In this document: positions 50,885-63,100 of the stretch, one piece after another
Numbering within the stretch: position 1 is the stretch's first letter
How the letters are laid out: the number at the start of each line of letters is the position of its first letter
From: Cucumis sativus
Taxonomy: Eukaryota; Streptophyta; Magnoliopsida; Cucurbitales; Cucurbitaceae
Assembly (NCBI RefSeq): GCF_000004075.3
Contig: NC_026657.2
Coordinates: 1,984,001 to 2,048,000 of the forward strand
Reading direction: 5' to 3'
DNA length: 64,000 bases
Notes under the pieces: model-generated
Databases searched by the model: none
Seen by the model: the letters and a program-made list of their open reading frames with translations, nothing else
Told to the model about the DNA's origin: nothing
Made by a program: the position numbers and the translations under genes

Positions 50885-50956
50885 CACGTGGGAAGGGGTG
50901 TTAAGAAAAGCGTGATTTTAAGGAAGGTCACGTGGCCCAACAACATGTGACACGTG
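50885..50956. promoter_or_regulatory. G-box cluster 1 (three CACGTG)
   Basis: CACGTG occurs at 50885, 50929 and 50951. A TCP-type GTGGGACCC follows at 51029-51037. The surrounding 200 bases are GC-rich relative to the neighbourhood. Confidence 0.6.
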
Positions 50957-52864
50957 CGCTCACACCACGGACAACTGTTCTTTTCTTTTCTTTTTTAAAA
51001 AAGAAAAATGAAAAATGAATGAGGAAAGTGGGACCCATGGGAGAGAAATGGGAAGTGGTGGTGCCATGTCACTTTGCCCTCTCAGGTCCCGACACTCCCC
51101 TTCTCCTCAATCATTTGAACTAATATTATTATTATTATTAACAATCTTTATTTATTATTATATATTAAATCATATTTTATAAAATCTTATCACCTTTCTA
51201 TTTCTTTCACTATTGCGCGTCTACTACACGCTCCCCTTTCCTTTTTACAATACTTATTCCTTTCCCTTTCTTTTTTCCACTTTACATTCTTACCTAATAC
51301 TTACGTTTTTTATATACTAATCACCTCTATTTTGTAAAACGATTTTAATAACTCAATTTAAGTTAAATTATATGATTAAATGATGCAAACTTTTGAAAGT
51401 TCAAATATTTACAATCAACTAAGAGATAGGTAATGAAAACACCAAACATAATGTTAAGACATTTATGTTTTGTGAAAACAAAAGAAAAAGAAAAAAAATA
51501 CATTTCTGTCTCTATGCTTAATTAATTACTCTACCAATAATAATAACAATAATTAAAGTGGGCAACTCCTTGTTAAATACTATACCACCTTTTTTAGATT
51601 CTACCATTTAATAATTTATGACATGACCACAAGAGACCTTGTGAAAAATAATTCTTTTTCCTTTCTAAAAGGATCATTATTATAATTCATTATTGTTGTT
51701 ATTATTATAGGTAGGGAATGGAATATAATAGGCTAGAGGATTCAAAAATGAAGACATCTATGTAATTAATATTCCAATGTCTAATACAACTGTTTTCAAA
51801 TAAATTTATTTCTGTTTAATTATAATTATATAATCATTCTATAACAATTTAAACACCATTGCTTATTTTCCAATCATTTAAAACAAAGACTATTGCAAGA
51901 CAATTATTATTAATTTTTCTCCTGACAAAATTAGTTTTAAGAAAACATTTGTTGTACGTTAATATTTTTTGGGTTCAAAATTTGCAAAAGTAATTATAAT
52001 ATTATTTAAGGTTGCAATTCTTTTTTCTAGGTACTTTATTCAAAATTAAGTGATTATAATGATACGATCCCCTCAATAGACCTTACTAGATTAATTTGTA
52101 AAAAGATATTCTACTAGAGAAGAGATAATACTATAAACTGTGTTTTGAAAAGAAAATATTATAATCAATTAACTATGGTAATTAACTAAAAGTGTTTGCA
52201 GTGGAGTGATTAGAATACTTTTAAAAACTAAAAATAAAGCAATGACTATTACCTTTTTTATTTAAGAGAATAAAACCTAAACATATAAATGGATTATTAT
52301 AAAATTTATCTAATTACCAAAAATCCTAACAATAATTTTGGTCTTAAAATCTAATTTCCAATCAATTAATGAAACTTTAACTAAAACAATAATCTCATAA
52401 CATGATAGTTCTTTTTAGGGGATGGAGACAAGAAATTAATCTTAGAATCTTTATTTTTTATGATCATTGTGACTTTGTATGGACTCCATATAAATTTATT
52501 AACTATATACAAATTAAGACGGTTTCTTAACCATATAATTTTTTTTCTTTAATTGTGTTTGTCAATCAATTTTCTTAATATGTATATAATATAAAAATAA
52601 ATAGAAAAGTGGGGCGCGTGAAACAAAGGCTGTAATGGAGGGAGTGGGAGAAAGGAAATTGGAAATATATGTTGGTGTAGTAATGATAGAAGCAATTGAA
52701 TTGTGTTTTTAGATAACAAATCAATTTGAATTATTGTTAATATTATTAATAATAAATACATTTAATAGAAAAAGAAGAATTAAGTGTGAATTAAAATAAA
52801 AGAAAATCCCGACAATATGTTGGATTATGATTAAGGTGTCCCCACTAGTGCGTGCTAGCTGTCC

Positions 52865-53022
52865 CACGTGTCCCCTCCCTCTCCTCAATTATTATTTAAT
52901 CTCTCCTCATTTATTTTTCCTATAAATATTTCCCCACTATGCGACAAAATTACCCCACACGTGGGACCCCCACGCTTCTTCTCACCCCGTACGAGGCTCT
53001 CCCCCCATGTGATTTTCACGTG
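52865..53022. promoter_or_regulatory. G-box cluster 2 (three CACGTG)
   Basis: CACGTG occurs at 52865, 52958 and 53017. The middle one is fused to a TCP-type site, reading CACGTGGGACCC. A TATA-like element (tataaatattt) lies between the first and second. Confidence 0.6.
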
Positions 53023-54950
53023 AACCCTCCCCCACTCTCCCCTCTCCATTTCCCCATTTCACCCCTTCCCTCTTTTTTATTTCTCTCTTCCTTTCTTTAC
53101 CTCTCACATTCAACAAATCCCCAACACAAATTATTACCTCTATATTTGGGATTTCTTCATCATTCCATTTTTTCTTATTATCCAATTAAACTCTCTTTTA
53201 AATCTTTTTTATATACCCTCTCATTATCTCCAGTCCCCATCCTTCAATAATTGAGAGTTATCTGGACCCTCCTTTTTTTAATTAGTTGAAATATATATAT
53301 ATATATATATATATGAAAACGATATATTCATTACTTGTATCAGTATATAGTATATCTCACAACTGCTTGGACACATGAAGGAGGGTCGAGAATGGCTTTC
53401 GTATCTCCTTTACCTTTCATGAGATTAGATTTCAATCATTCTTCAAAAATTGATTGGGTTTTATGGGTCTTTTTTCTCTCTTCTCCTTCAGAAGATTAAA
53501 CCAGTGACTATTGTAGTAAAGTATTTTGCGTGCGACGGGGGATGAAGACAAAATTGAAGTTGGAAATACATTCTTGGTCCCCATCTCTACCAGATTAGAT
53601 TGAATCAAAGAAAAAAAAATTCTCTTGTCTCCAATTAAATGAGAGAATTCCAGCCTGTTTCGAGTAAAGTCTATTTAATCCTGTCTATTTAATTATAATT
53701 CATATCAAACATGTCTCATATCTACATGAGTTTGTCTAATCTTTTTTTTACTTCCCTAGAATCAATTAGAATCTTGGTGGATCACCTCATTAATATCATA
53801 TTCCTTCAAACCAACCAATTCTATTCTAGTTTTTGTTCCCCTTTAATAACATTAATTAGATTCGTTATTTAATCAAATCTATATCATTCAACTTTTCTTT
53901 ATTACCAATAACCAAACTCATCTTATTAATATCCTCTACTTTTATAATTCATCATGCAACTTTCATCAATCATGCCAAGAATATAATTTCTTTTCCCCTA
54001 ATCATTCATAACTAATTTTATAAACTTAAATCTTTTCATTTATTCACTTAATTAAGCCATATTATTATTATTATTATTGTAAAAGAACTTTTTTCATAGA
54101 GTAAAAACAAATCTCATATGATACTTTTCTTAATTTTATTTTACTATTAACTATTTGATACACCGACTATTTACGTATTTAATTACAGCGATATAAACTT
54201 AAAACAACAAAAAGTCGTATTAAAATATAATATTGTTCTTTATTTTACATGGATTACATACTATGTCAATGTCATATAACCATGACTTTTTATTTATTTA
54301 TAAAAAAAAAACCATATTTTACTCCAAACATGAATAAATATACATTTAAAAAAAATAAAACATAAAGTTTACAATCCAGATCAAACTCTTACTTTGGTAG
54401 ATATAATAGCAGATAAATTTTATATGGAATAACCATCTAGTGATTATACCTTCAAATAAAGTTTATTGTTTTATATATGTAATAAACCATTGAAATCAAC
54501 AACTGGTAAAAAGAAAGAAAAAAAAAAAGTTAACATGTAAACCATCCCAGTTGAAAGCAAATGTGAAAAAGTCTATATTATAATATTGATAAAGAGAAAA
54601 GAGAGAGAAAAAAAAAGTCAAAAGTCCCTCAACTGTCCAAAACGCACACATTCTTATCTATATGAACACATAACATGAAAGAAAAAGAAAAACAAGTTGA
54701 CCATAACATTAAGCTCAAATATGAATATCACCCATATGAGAAAGGCATTAAAACATGAAACCTCGTTTTTGAAGATTGGTAAGACTAAAATTGTTAGGGT
54801 GGGATTTAATATAATAAGAAGGAAAAGGTTAAATAATATATATGTAGTTGAGAAAGAAATATAAAGAAGGGTTTATGTATATATATATATGATGTAGATG
54901 TAGGAGGAAAGTAAAATGAAAAAGAAGCGAGGAGAAAATTCCAAAAGGTT

Positions 54951-55126
54951 CACGTGAAGGAAAAAAAGAGATGAAAAGAAAGCAATAATTGGGAAGGATA
55001 AATATTATGGAAGAGGAAGGGGAAGGGATAGGTTCCGACAAGTGAATATTTGGAAGAGAAAAGGAGGAGAGAGAGAGTGAGTGTTTAGAGAAAACACACA
55101 TAAGGTGAGCACGTGAACCGCACGTG
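54951..55126. promoter_or_regulatory. G-box cluster 3 (three CACGTG)
   Basis: CACGTG occurs at 54951, 55110 and 55121; the last two are 11 bases apart, one helical turn. agggaccacgg follows at about 55133-55143. Confidence 0.6.
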
Positions 55127-55419
55127 AAGCAGTAGGGACCACGGTGCTGGTGGTGGTTGCTTCCTCATCCCTTTTTCTTTTTTCTTTTCTTTTTTTTATA
55201 TTATATATTTTTTAAGAATGGAAATTCCCAACTTACCCCTTCCGGATTGTCCAATCATTTGAAGGATGAAGACTGGGTGGGCGGGCCCCCACAGACAACG
55301 CCACATTAAACAAAAACAAAACCAATGTTTTCTTCTTCTTTTTTGTTGATTAGACTTATCGGTTTCCGGTTAGTCTATGTCATCCTCATCCACCCAATCT
55401 TTTTACTTATTCATAATAT

Positions 55420-55461
<42 letters not shown>

Positions 55462-56425
55462 GTAGATGGTAAATATAATTTTAGACTGTATTTCCTTGTC
55501 AGACTTGTTTGGAATAATCAAATATGTCACCTTTACAGTAATCGTAATAGTAATGATAGTGAAATTCACACAATATAATCAATTTGAGCACTCTTCGTTT
55601 CACTATGAGATTGTTGATTGCAAGGAAACAACAACAATAAAATCAAATACTCGAACGAGTATTTAATAAAAGAGTGGAGATTACGAATAGTAGGTATCAA
55701 AAAGGTTTAAATACCTAAGGTATAAAAGTGTATTGTTTTGAGATCTTTAACTTTAAATTAAAATCAAATTCAATAACTAAAAGTGTTATCATGCACACAT
55801 AAAATAACGTTGCATGTTTGAGAAGGATACGATAAGTGTCTTTCAGGAGAAGTATACGATGAGTACAATTTTTTCAAAATCTAAAGCATATAATTAAAAC
55901 AAACTTCAAAGTTCATAGATATCGTGCTATTTTGAAGATCGTACGCAAGATATTTTTCCCTTTTTTCCTTTTCATTTACCGATCATTAGGTATGTAATAT
56001 ATTTTTTCTAATTTTGTGTTTCACATTATTTGTTGATTGAATAAATCAAATAAGTTTCATTTCATCACTCTCTCCTCTCTTGTTTCTCCCCGTTCATGTC
56101 TTCCTCTACTCTTCACCTAATCTAATCATGCTATTTCTTGCCATGTGATTGTTATTAATTTTAATTTTATTTTAAAAGTGCTTTTGGTAGATATTTATGA
56201 GTTGTTTGGAAATCTTCTAGTTTGTATATTATACATGCTCCTAATTTTTATGGGTTATGTACATTTGATAAAAGGACACATGAATTATCTAATTTGGTTA
56301 TTATTATTCTCGTGTTGTTTTAATGTAAAACAATTCCCCCCCTCCACTCCCTAAAGTCCTATAGTTAAAATGGAAAAAAAATAGAAGAGAAAATGGGTTT
56401 GGAAAAAAGGTTTAATCTTTTCCAT

Positions 56426-56951
56426 CACGTGGGTCCCACGTGGGTACAAAACGGACAGCACATCACACGTGTAATGTGTCTAACCCGCACGTTCACTTTC
56501 GGTCAAAGTAACTCTGTCTTCCGCCAGATCCGGTCAACGGTCAAACCCTCCCAAAACAAAATTAAATTATATATAATAATATAAGAAGAAAAAAAAAAGA
56601 AAAAATCATTTCCTCCATAATTATTTGTACCATTTTCCCAATCATACCCTTCTACCGGAATACCCAGTTCTCTTTTCGTACGATCCCCTCACAACCGTCG
56701 GATCCAACTCCCATCCGCCGTCCATCTCTCTCCCCACACGTGCATCTCCCCCTTGCCACGAAGCACCCCTAGGCCCCACGCACCAGAAACCATGTGACCG
56801 CCTGAGCTGGTCACCATGTGATTCTCAGATTCACTCCATCAAAAACGATTCGTTTCGTTAATCGATAATTTAATATTAATTAATCAACAAAACTTAATTA
56901 ATTAAATCAGTTAAATAAAAAGGCTGTCGTTGTTGAGTTGGACTACACGTG
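56426..56951. promoter_or_regulatory. G-box cluster 4 (five CACGTG, with a dyad)
   Basis: CACGTG occurs at 56426, 56437, 56466, 56737 and 56946. The first two form the 17-base inverted repeat CACGTGGG-T-CCCACGTG (56426-56442), which also embeds a TCP-type GTGGGTCCCAC. An aaccgtcggatcc motif lies at 56693-56705. Confidence 0.65.
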
Positions 56952-59355
56952 CAATCGTACCAAAGATCCCAAAAATGATTTTTCCTTTTCTTTTTTTCTC
57001 TTTATAATAAAAATAAAAGGTAAAAGACATATGAGCCCATGCCAACGCAATAAAATAATAATTTACAATATGATTAGCCAAGGGTAATTGGGAAAAATCT
57101 CTACGATAAAGGTATGATTTTCGAGGATTTTGTCTGGAGGAGCATGTTTGGTTGGTGGAATTTTTATTTATTTATTAAGAATGAAAGTGCTTATAATAGC
57201 ATGCTCCAACTTTTAATAAAGGGTTTTTCTTCTTCTTCTTCTTAATTAATATTATTAAAAGGGACAATTTGGAGAAAAAATACAAGTCAAAAAATATATT
57301 TTTATTCTAATCTTAATATTTATAATAATCATATCATTGCTTCAAATGATTTCATTCCTATTTTCCCAATCATACTCTATCATAAGATATTCATGTTCTT
57401 TTTCTTTTTTAAGTTCCTACAAAGATTATTTCAGTTTTGCATTTAATTATGATGTTGGCTTTCTACTTCAAATAAACCTTTTTTTTTTCCCAAACTTTTC
57501 ATTAAAATAGTTATAGAATGAGTATGAGAGTAATATTATTTAGCTACCGAATATTTTCAAATATAGCAAAATTACCCAAAATATTTAAGAAAATATTGCA
57601 AGATATTCAAATTTTATAAATGGTAGATTGATAAACTTTTATTAATGTTTGATAAGACAGTGATATAAGTCTATTATATTATTTCTTTTAATATAATGTA
57701 TCGTCGTAGAATTATGAGATAAACTTTGTTAACGTTGTTGGTTTAGGAGGTTATATTTGGAAGTTGAATCATAAGGACATAATTCAATATTTAATAAATT
57801 ACACATGTGTATTATTATTTGAAAAATATATTATATTCAAATAAAGTACTTTAGTTTTAAAGTACTTGGAGAAAATAAAAAGTGTATGTTAAATGATAAC
57901 AAGTTCTTTTAGCATTTTATTTGATGGTCATGCAACTATTTTTAAATGCTTATCAATGAAGTATGTTGAACTAAAAGTGTTTACAAAAGGGCACTTTTTG
58001 AAATTAGGTTATATATATATATAGTGTTAACATGACATGTAAGTATAATATTATATTTGTTTTTGAAAAATTTCAAATATAATAAAATTGATAAAATAAT
58101 TACAAAAAAAATATATAGTAAAATTTTAGATTATATTAATTATAAATTTTGATAATTGAGTGAATGGCATTAATAGATACTAATAGAATAACACAATCGA
58201 TAGACACAAACACAAATACGTTATTATTGGAATATATTAAATGAAACCTCAATTTATAATTTAACTCCTAAACTTTATTATGTGTATATTCACTGGTTAA
58301 ACTCAATTATTAAGTAATTCTCTATACATAAGTAGACATGTATAAAATGTGATAAAAATTATTAAAAAAACCTCTACAATCAATTTGGTTTACATTTCAA
58401 TAATATTTTTCTATAATATTACGATAATTCCACCGTTTAAGTAAGAAGGGTGTATGCACTTTTTTTCTTTTATCACGAACGCGGTTTTAATAATAGATGA
58501 TGCATATATACACCAGTTTTTTTTACTTTAAAATGTTAATTAAAGCAACGTAACGCGGATTGATTTGATTACATTTAAATATAGAAGATATTTAAGAAAC
58601 CTTAAACTACGTTAAAATTGGACGGTGAATCACAAATCTTAATTCATATCACTTGAAATAATAAAACCACTAAACTTGAAATAAGAGATAATTACGAGAT
58701 TTGCGATCTAATTTGTAATTACGAGATAAAACTATTTTAAAAGAAACACACACAAACCCACGAGAATAATACCTTAAATGTAAAAATGACAAATGAAGAT
58801 CATGATATAAGAATGCAAAATAAGGAAAGAACGTTTGAATAATGATTAAATTTGTTTCACTAAAAATAAAAAACATAAAACTTTGAAACATAAACGTGGT
58901 CTACTTGCATTATTATATGAAGATTCTATTCTAATTGACACCACATGCATTATCTTCTATACATCTTTCCCTACCCTTTTCTTTTAAAATACCATTCTCA
59001 TTTATGTATTTTACTGTCTATTTTAATATCCATCTAAAATATTAAATTAGATTAATAGAGTATGAAAAACACAAAGTACACAAACTAAATAAATGAATTT
59101 GATCTTTTTACAAATTCAATAGAATTTAATAAATTGATCCTAAGTTTGATAAAATTTTCATAATAATATCTACGACATGGACGGAACTAAACTAGTGTTA
59201 TTATTTGAAAAAGAATAAACTAAACTATAATTTGAGATACGATAGTTGAAGTTATCTTAGTTGGAGTTATTTGAATGTATCAAATTAATCATGTTAAAGA
59301 AAAGAATATTAAACAATATTTTAACTAAAAGTTAGTTGTCTCCAACTGTAGTCCG

Positions 59356-59388
59356 CACGTGTTCTTTAGAAGCTGTAGTAAACACGTG
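59356..59388. promoter_or_regulatory. G-box pair upstream of the 2OGD gene
   Basis: CACGTG occurs at 59356 and 59383, with a related tacgtg at about 59400. The pair lies about 720-750 bases upstream of the dioxygenase ATG, within likely promoter distance. Confidence 0.55.
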
Positions 59389-59447
59389 CTCCCAACTGTA
59401 CGTGTGAATGGATTTTTTTTGTTAGAAGCCACGAGAGGGCAATGAAG

Positions 59448-59506
59448 TTGGGCCTTTTGGCCTAATATCTTTCCCATGGCCGATATTAGGGTGGGCCAAA
59501 AGCCCA
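59448..59506. repeat. Inverted repeat with GGGCC/GGCCC arms
   Basis: The left arm ttgggccttttggcctaatatc (59448-59469) pairs with gatattagggtgggccaaaa and the following gccca (59482-59506) across a 12-base loop, with a small bulge. TGGGCC/GGCCCA are site II-like TCP motifs. It could be a hairpin-forming element or a small inverted insertion remnant. Confidence 0.6.
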
Positions 59507-59914
59507 GTTCCAATGCCTTGTTTATGAACGGCTTTAAGGAAGATTGTAGCCGAAAATCAGTTTAAAATGACAAACGAAAAAAATGGAGAGAGATAGAGTA
59601 GGCGGTAGAAAACACCAACGATTCACATCAAATTTTAGCTACATGTTTAAATTTGTTATGAGATAAAGTTTAAGGTATCAAAAGAAAATATAGTGAGTTA
59701 AAAAGATAATAATATATAAATGATCAAGTAGTGTGCTTATAAAATGAGACGTGTATAGAAAAATGGACTAACTTTGGTCTAAGGCCAAACCGGGTTGGTT
59801 CGTAATATGAATTCATGTGTGTCTAGAGAGGATGTTTGACTTTGGACAAAGCCAAAGCAACTCTCTCAACTAGAACGATACCATCTCATCATGCATTTTT
59901 TTTTAAAACTGAAT

Positions 59915-60106
59915 GTTGCTATATAAGAAAAGATAGTGTTTCAATAAGAAAGGGGAAAAGATTGGAATTCGAGTTTGTGAGACCTATGCTAACACTGTTT
60001 GAGATATAGTTAAGTATTTTTGGTTCATAGTCCTTAATCGACCAAAATTTTATGTATTTATAAGAATAAAGATTCTTCCAACTAAAACTGCTTTCTTCAA
60101 TCCAAA
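59915..60106 (+). promoter_or_regulatory. Core promoter and leader of the 2OGD gene
   Basis: A tatataag box lies at about 59920-59927. The transcription start would fall near 59950, leaving a leader of about 155 bases before the ATG at 60107. Confidence 0.5.
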
Positions 60107-63100
60107 ATGGAGTCAGCTCTACAACTCCCAATCATTGATCTCTCCTCTCAAGATCGCGACGCCACGGCTCTCTCAGTCCGCCAGGTTCGTCATATAATTT
60201 ACGAATTCAACTTTCTCCATCGTTTCCCCCCTCTAAATTCTGACTGAATTCCGTTTTCTACGGTTGAAAATTGATCACAGGCTTGCTTAGATTACGGGTT
60301 CTTTTACATAATCAATCATGGCGTTGAAGAAACGTTGCTCGAGAGAATGTTCGACGAAAGCAGGAAGTTCTTCTCTCTTCCTGTTGAGGAGAAGATGAAA
60401 CTTGTTCGGAAGGAACATAGGGGCTACACCGCTCTTTATGCTGAGAAACTCGATCCCACCGCCTCCAATGATATAGGTTTTTGTTCCATGTCTGATTTGA
60501 AATTTATGCATTGTGATTTCAAGCTGTGCTTATGAATGTTGAAAATAGGAACTTATGAAAGGGTTAAAGCAAACCCATTAGTAAATCAAACAAACTTAAA
60601 CTACTAGTTCTTGTTCTTAATTTTCACGTCCGTCTTTATCTGGTCTCTAAACTTTTTAAAATATACAACTTTCAATTTGTGTATAATGAGTCTTTAAACT
60701 TTCAATTCTGTAACCGTGATATGTTATTATTATTATTTTTAAAATAGTTGATAATTGAACCTTATGTCTATTGGTATCCTAAAATTTAAATTTGTGTTCC
60801 GTGGATACACGCATTTTAACCGTCTGAGAATCTATGAGATACAAGATCGAAAGTTTAAGACCTTTCTAGACACCTTTTAGTATTCACAAACCTTTTGGAA
60901 CAAAGTTGAAAGTTTAGATACCTATACAACTCTTTTAAAAGTTCAACGATATAATAGGTACACAATTGAAAGTTTAGGAACTAAATTTGTAACTTTAACC
61001 GTAAAATAACTACAAGATAAATAGATTGTAATACCCCATAACTTCTTGCTTTCAAAATGTAGCAATCTTTGAAGACACCTTGTATGCTGCTAAACTATTC
61101 TAATATCTGGGTTGCTTATTACTCAAAACAATAATAGCACAAGAATAATATAATTACTGTTGAAACGCTTATGGTTTTACAGAAAGGTGAAACAGGGTCT
61201 ATCATGGAGTATACTAGTGCCCATTTTTTATAGCCTGTTCTTTCTCATTTTAAATTGGACTTCTTTCTTGTAATTCACCAATAAGGTGTTTGAGATTTCC
61301 CCCCTCAATGGAATCGTTTCTTCAATTAAAAAGGTCAGTGCCTGTGTTTTAAGAGAGGACTTGTTAGCCAAGCCCATTGACCAGTTCCTATTCAATTGTT
61401 TTTATGTGAATAGGGGATGCAAAAGAGAGCTATTATATTGGCCCTTTGGCTGGGAATGCAACTGAAAGCGACTTGAATCAGTGGCCTTCAAGAGGTGAGC
61501 AATGAGTTTATTTTTGGAAAAGATTTGAATTTCTTGACTATTGTTTTGATCAACTGTTACTCTTTCTGGCAACGAAATGACAGAACAATTGCCTTCTTGG
61601 AGAGCTACGATGGAATCCTTCTATAAGCAAGCATCGTAAGTTTAAATGTCTTTGGGTTAAATTTTAGTACATCTTCGTAGTATCAATGTAGTAATAAAAT
61701 GGGTACTATGTTGTTTCGAATGCATGCTTTGTTCACTGGACTCAAAAAGTATTCGTGGGATGTTTATGCTGGACAGTTACATTGTTTGAATTTGGTCTGA
61801 CTGTAATATCTTGCTCTCTCGTTGGCTGCTACAGGCTAGTTGGAAGACAAGTAATATCTTTGATTGCATTGGCTTTGAATCTGGATGAACATTACTTTGA
61901 GAAAATTGGTGCCTTGAATAACCCGACAGCATTTCTTCGGCTTCTACACTACCCAGGTTCAGTGACACACGTCACTTTTAATGTGAAAACTAAAGGAAAG
62001 AAGAAAGTAAATGTTCATTTGTTGAGCCTGCTTCCACCCCCTTGGTCTTTCTCCAAACCAAAATTTGATGTTGTCTTCTATTAAATAGAAAATTTAAAGA
62101 GGTTGGAGATGATTTTTTCCTTTTGTTTTAGTGTTGAAAGGCGTTGGCCTGTTTCTGTTTTAACAGGGACGGAATGAGAAATGAAAAGTGAAAAACAAAT
62201 GGAATGTAAGTAAAGAATGAAGGTGATGGAATGAGAATAAAACATGTATACAAAAATTATTTTGGTTCAGAAATGAGATTACTAGGGTATTCTTCAGAAT
62301 GAAAATCACATTTAAGTTTATTTGGGATTAAAACAAGTCATAAGAAGAAGATAAAAAAAAGTAGAATACTGATCGATCTAACAAAACGAGGGTGTGAGAT
62401 TAAGGTGCAATTATACTCGTTCCCTCATTCTCATTTCTTTGATCATATACATGCTTAGGGGTTGTTTTGGGCACTGAGTTCTGAGTATGGAGTTAGGAAG
62501 TTTATGTTTGGAGTATAGAGTTATTTAGTCTGAAGTTTGAAAATATTAGAGGAAGGAAGATGAAGTTTCTAAATAAATATGCAAACTTTAATAGCTAATA
62601 CTATTAAAGTTTGTAGAGTTGAATTATTTAACACCGACTTATAAAATTGCTAGGGGAGGGGTGTTTGGCAACTTGAGTAATTTGGGAGAGTTAGGTTGGG
62701 TGGGTGAAAAAAACCAACACACCGTTTGGTTCACCAATAATTAAAGAAGTTTATTACCTTATTATCCGCATCAACTCACATTTCTCACCAAAGAAAACTC
62801 ACATTTCTTACCTTGTTTATTTGTTTCAACTCTCTCAATTATTTCCAACCCAACTCAACTTTGTGTTTTTTTCGCTAACCATACGCCCCCTTAGTATTTT
62901 GTTTCGTCTTCAAGTTGAGGGATGCAATCTTGTTGATAATCTACTCACTATCTTGAACTCAGGTGACTTGAGATCTCTTGATGAAGGAATATTAGGTGCT
63001 TCTGCACATTCAGATTATGGGATGATCACTCTCCTTGTTACCAATGGCATTTCCGGACTTCAGGTATTGAGATCTTACCTCTTAGAGAAGATTGTGTGTA

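Larger units (their letters stand above)
49022..60100. other. 11-kb gene-poor stretch upstream of the HD-Zip II gene
   Basis: No protein-coding gene is supported; frames are at most about 100 codons and lack domains. The AT-rich background is interrupted by short GC-richer islands at about 50.10-50.15, 50.88-51.10, 52.80-53.10, 55.09-55.31 and 56.42-56.86 kb. (AT)n tracts lie at about 53290-53314, 54876-54890 and 55428-55459. A TATA-like tcctataaatattt at about 52918-52931, followed by a CT-rich block, could start a non-coding transcript. Confidence 0.6.

Noticed and set aside
52939-53250. 103-codon Pro/Ser/Leu-rich frame as a small protein
   Set aside because: It is a translation of a CT-rich tract next to G-boxes; composition explains the frame, so it is treated as leader-like or regulatory DNA.
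59325-59513. 62-codon minus frame upstream of the dioxygenase
   Set aside because: It covers the inverted repeat and G-box pair, has no homology I recognise and no TATA on that strand.
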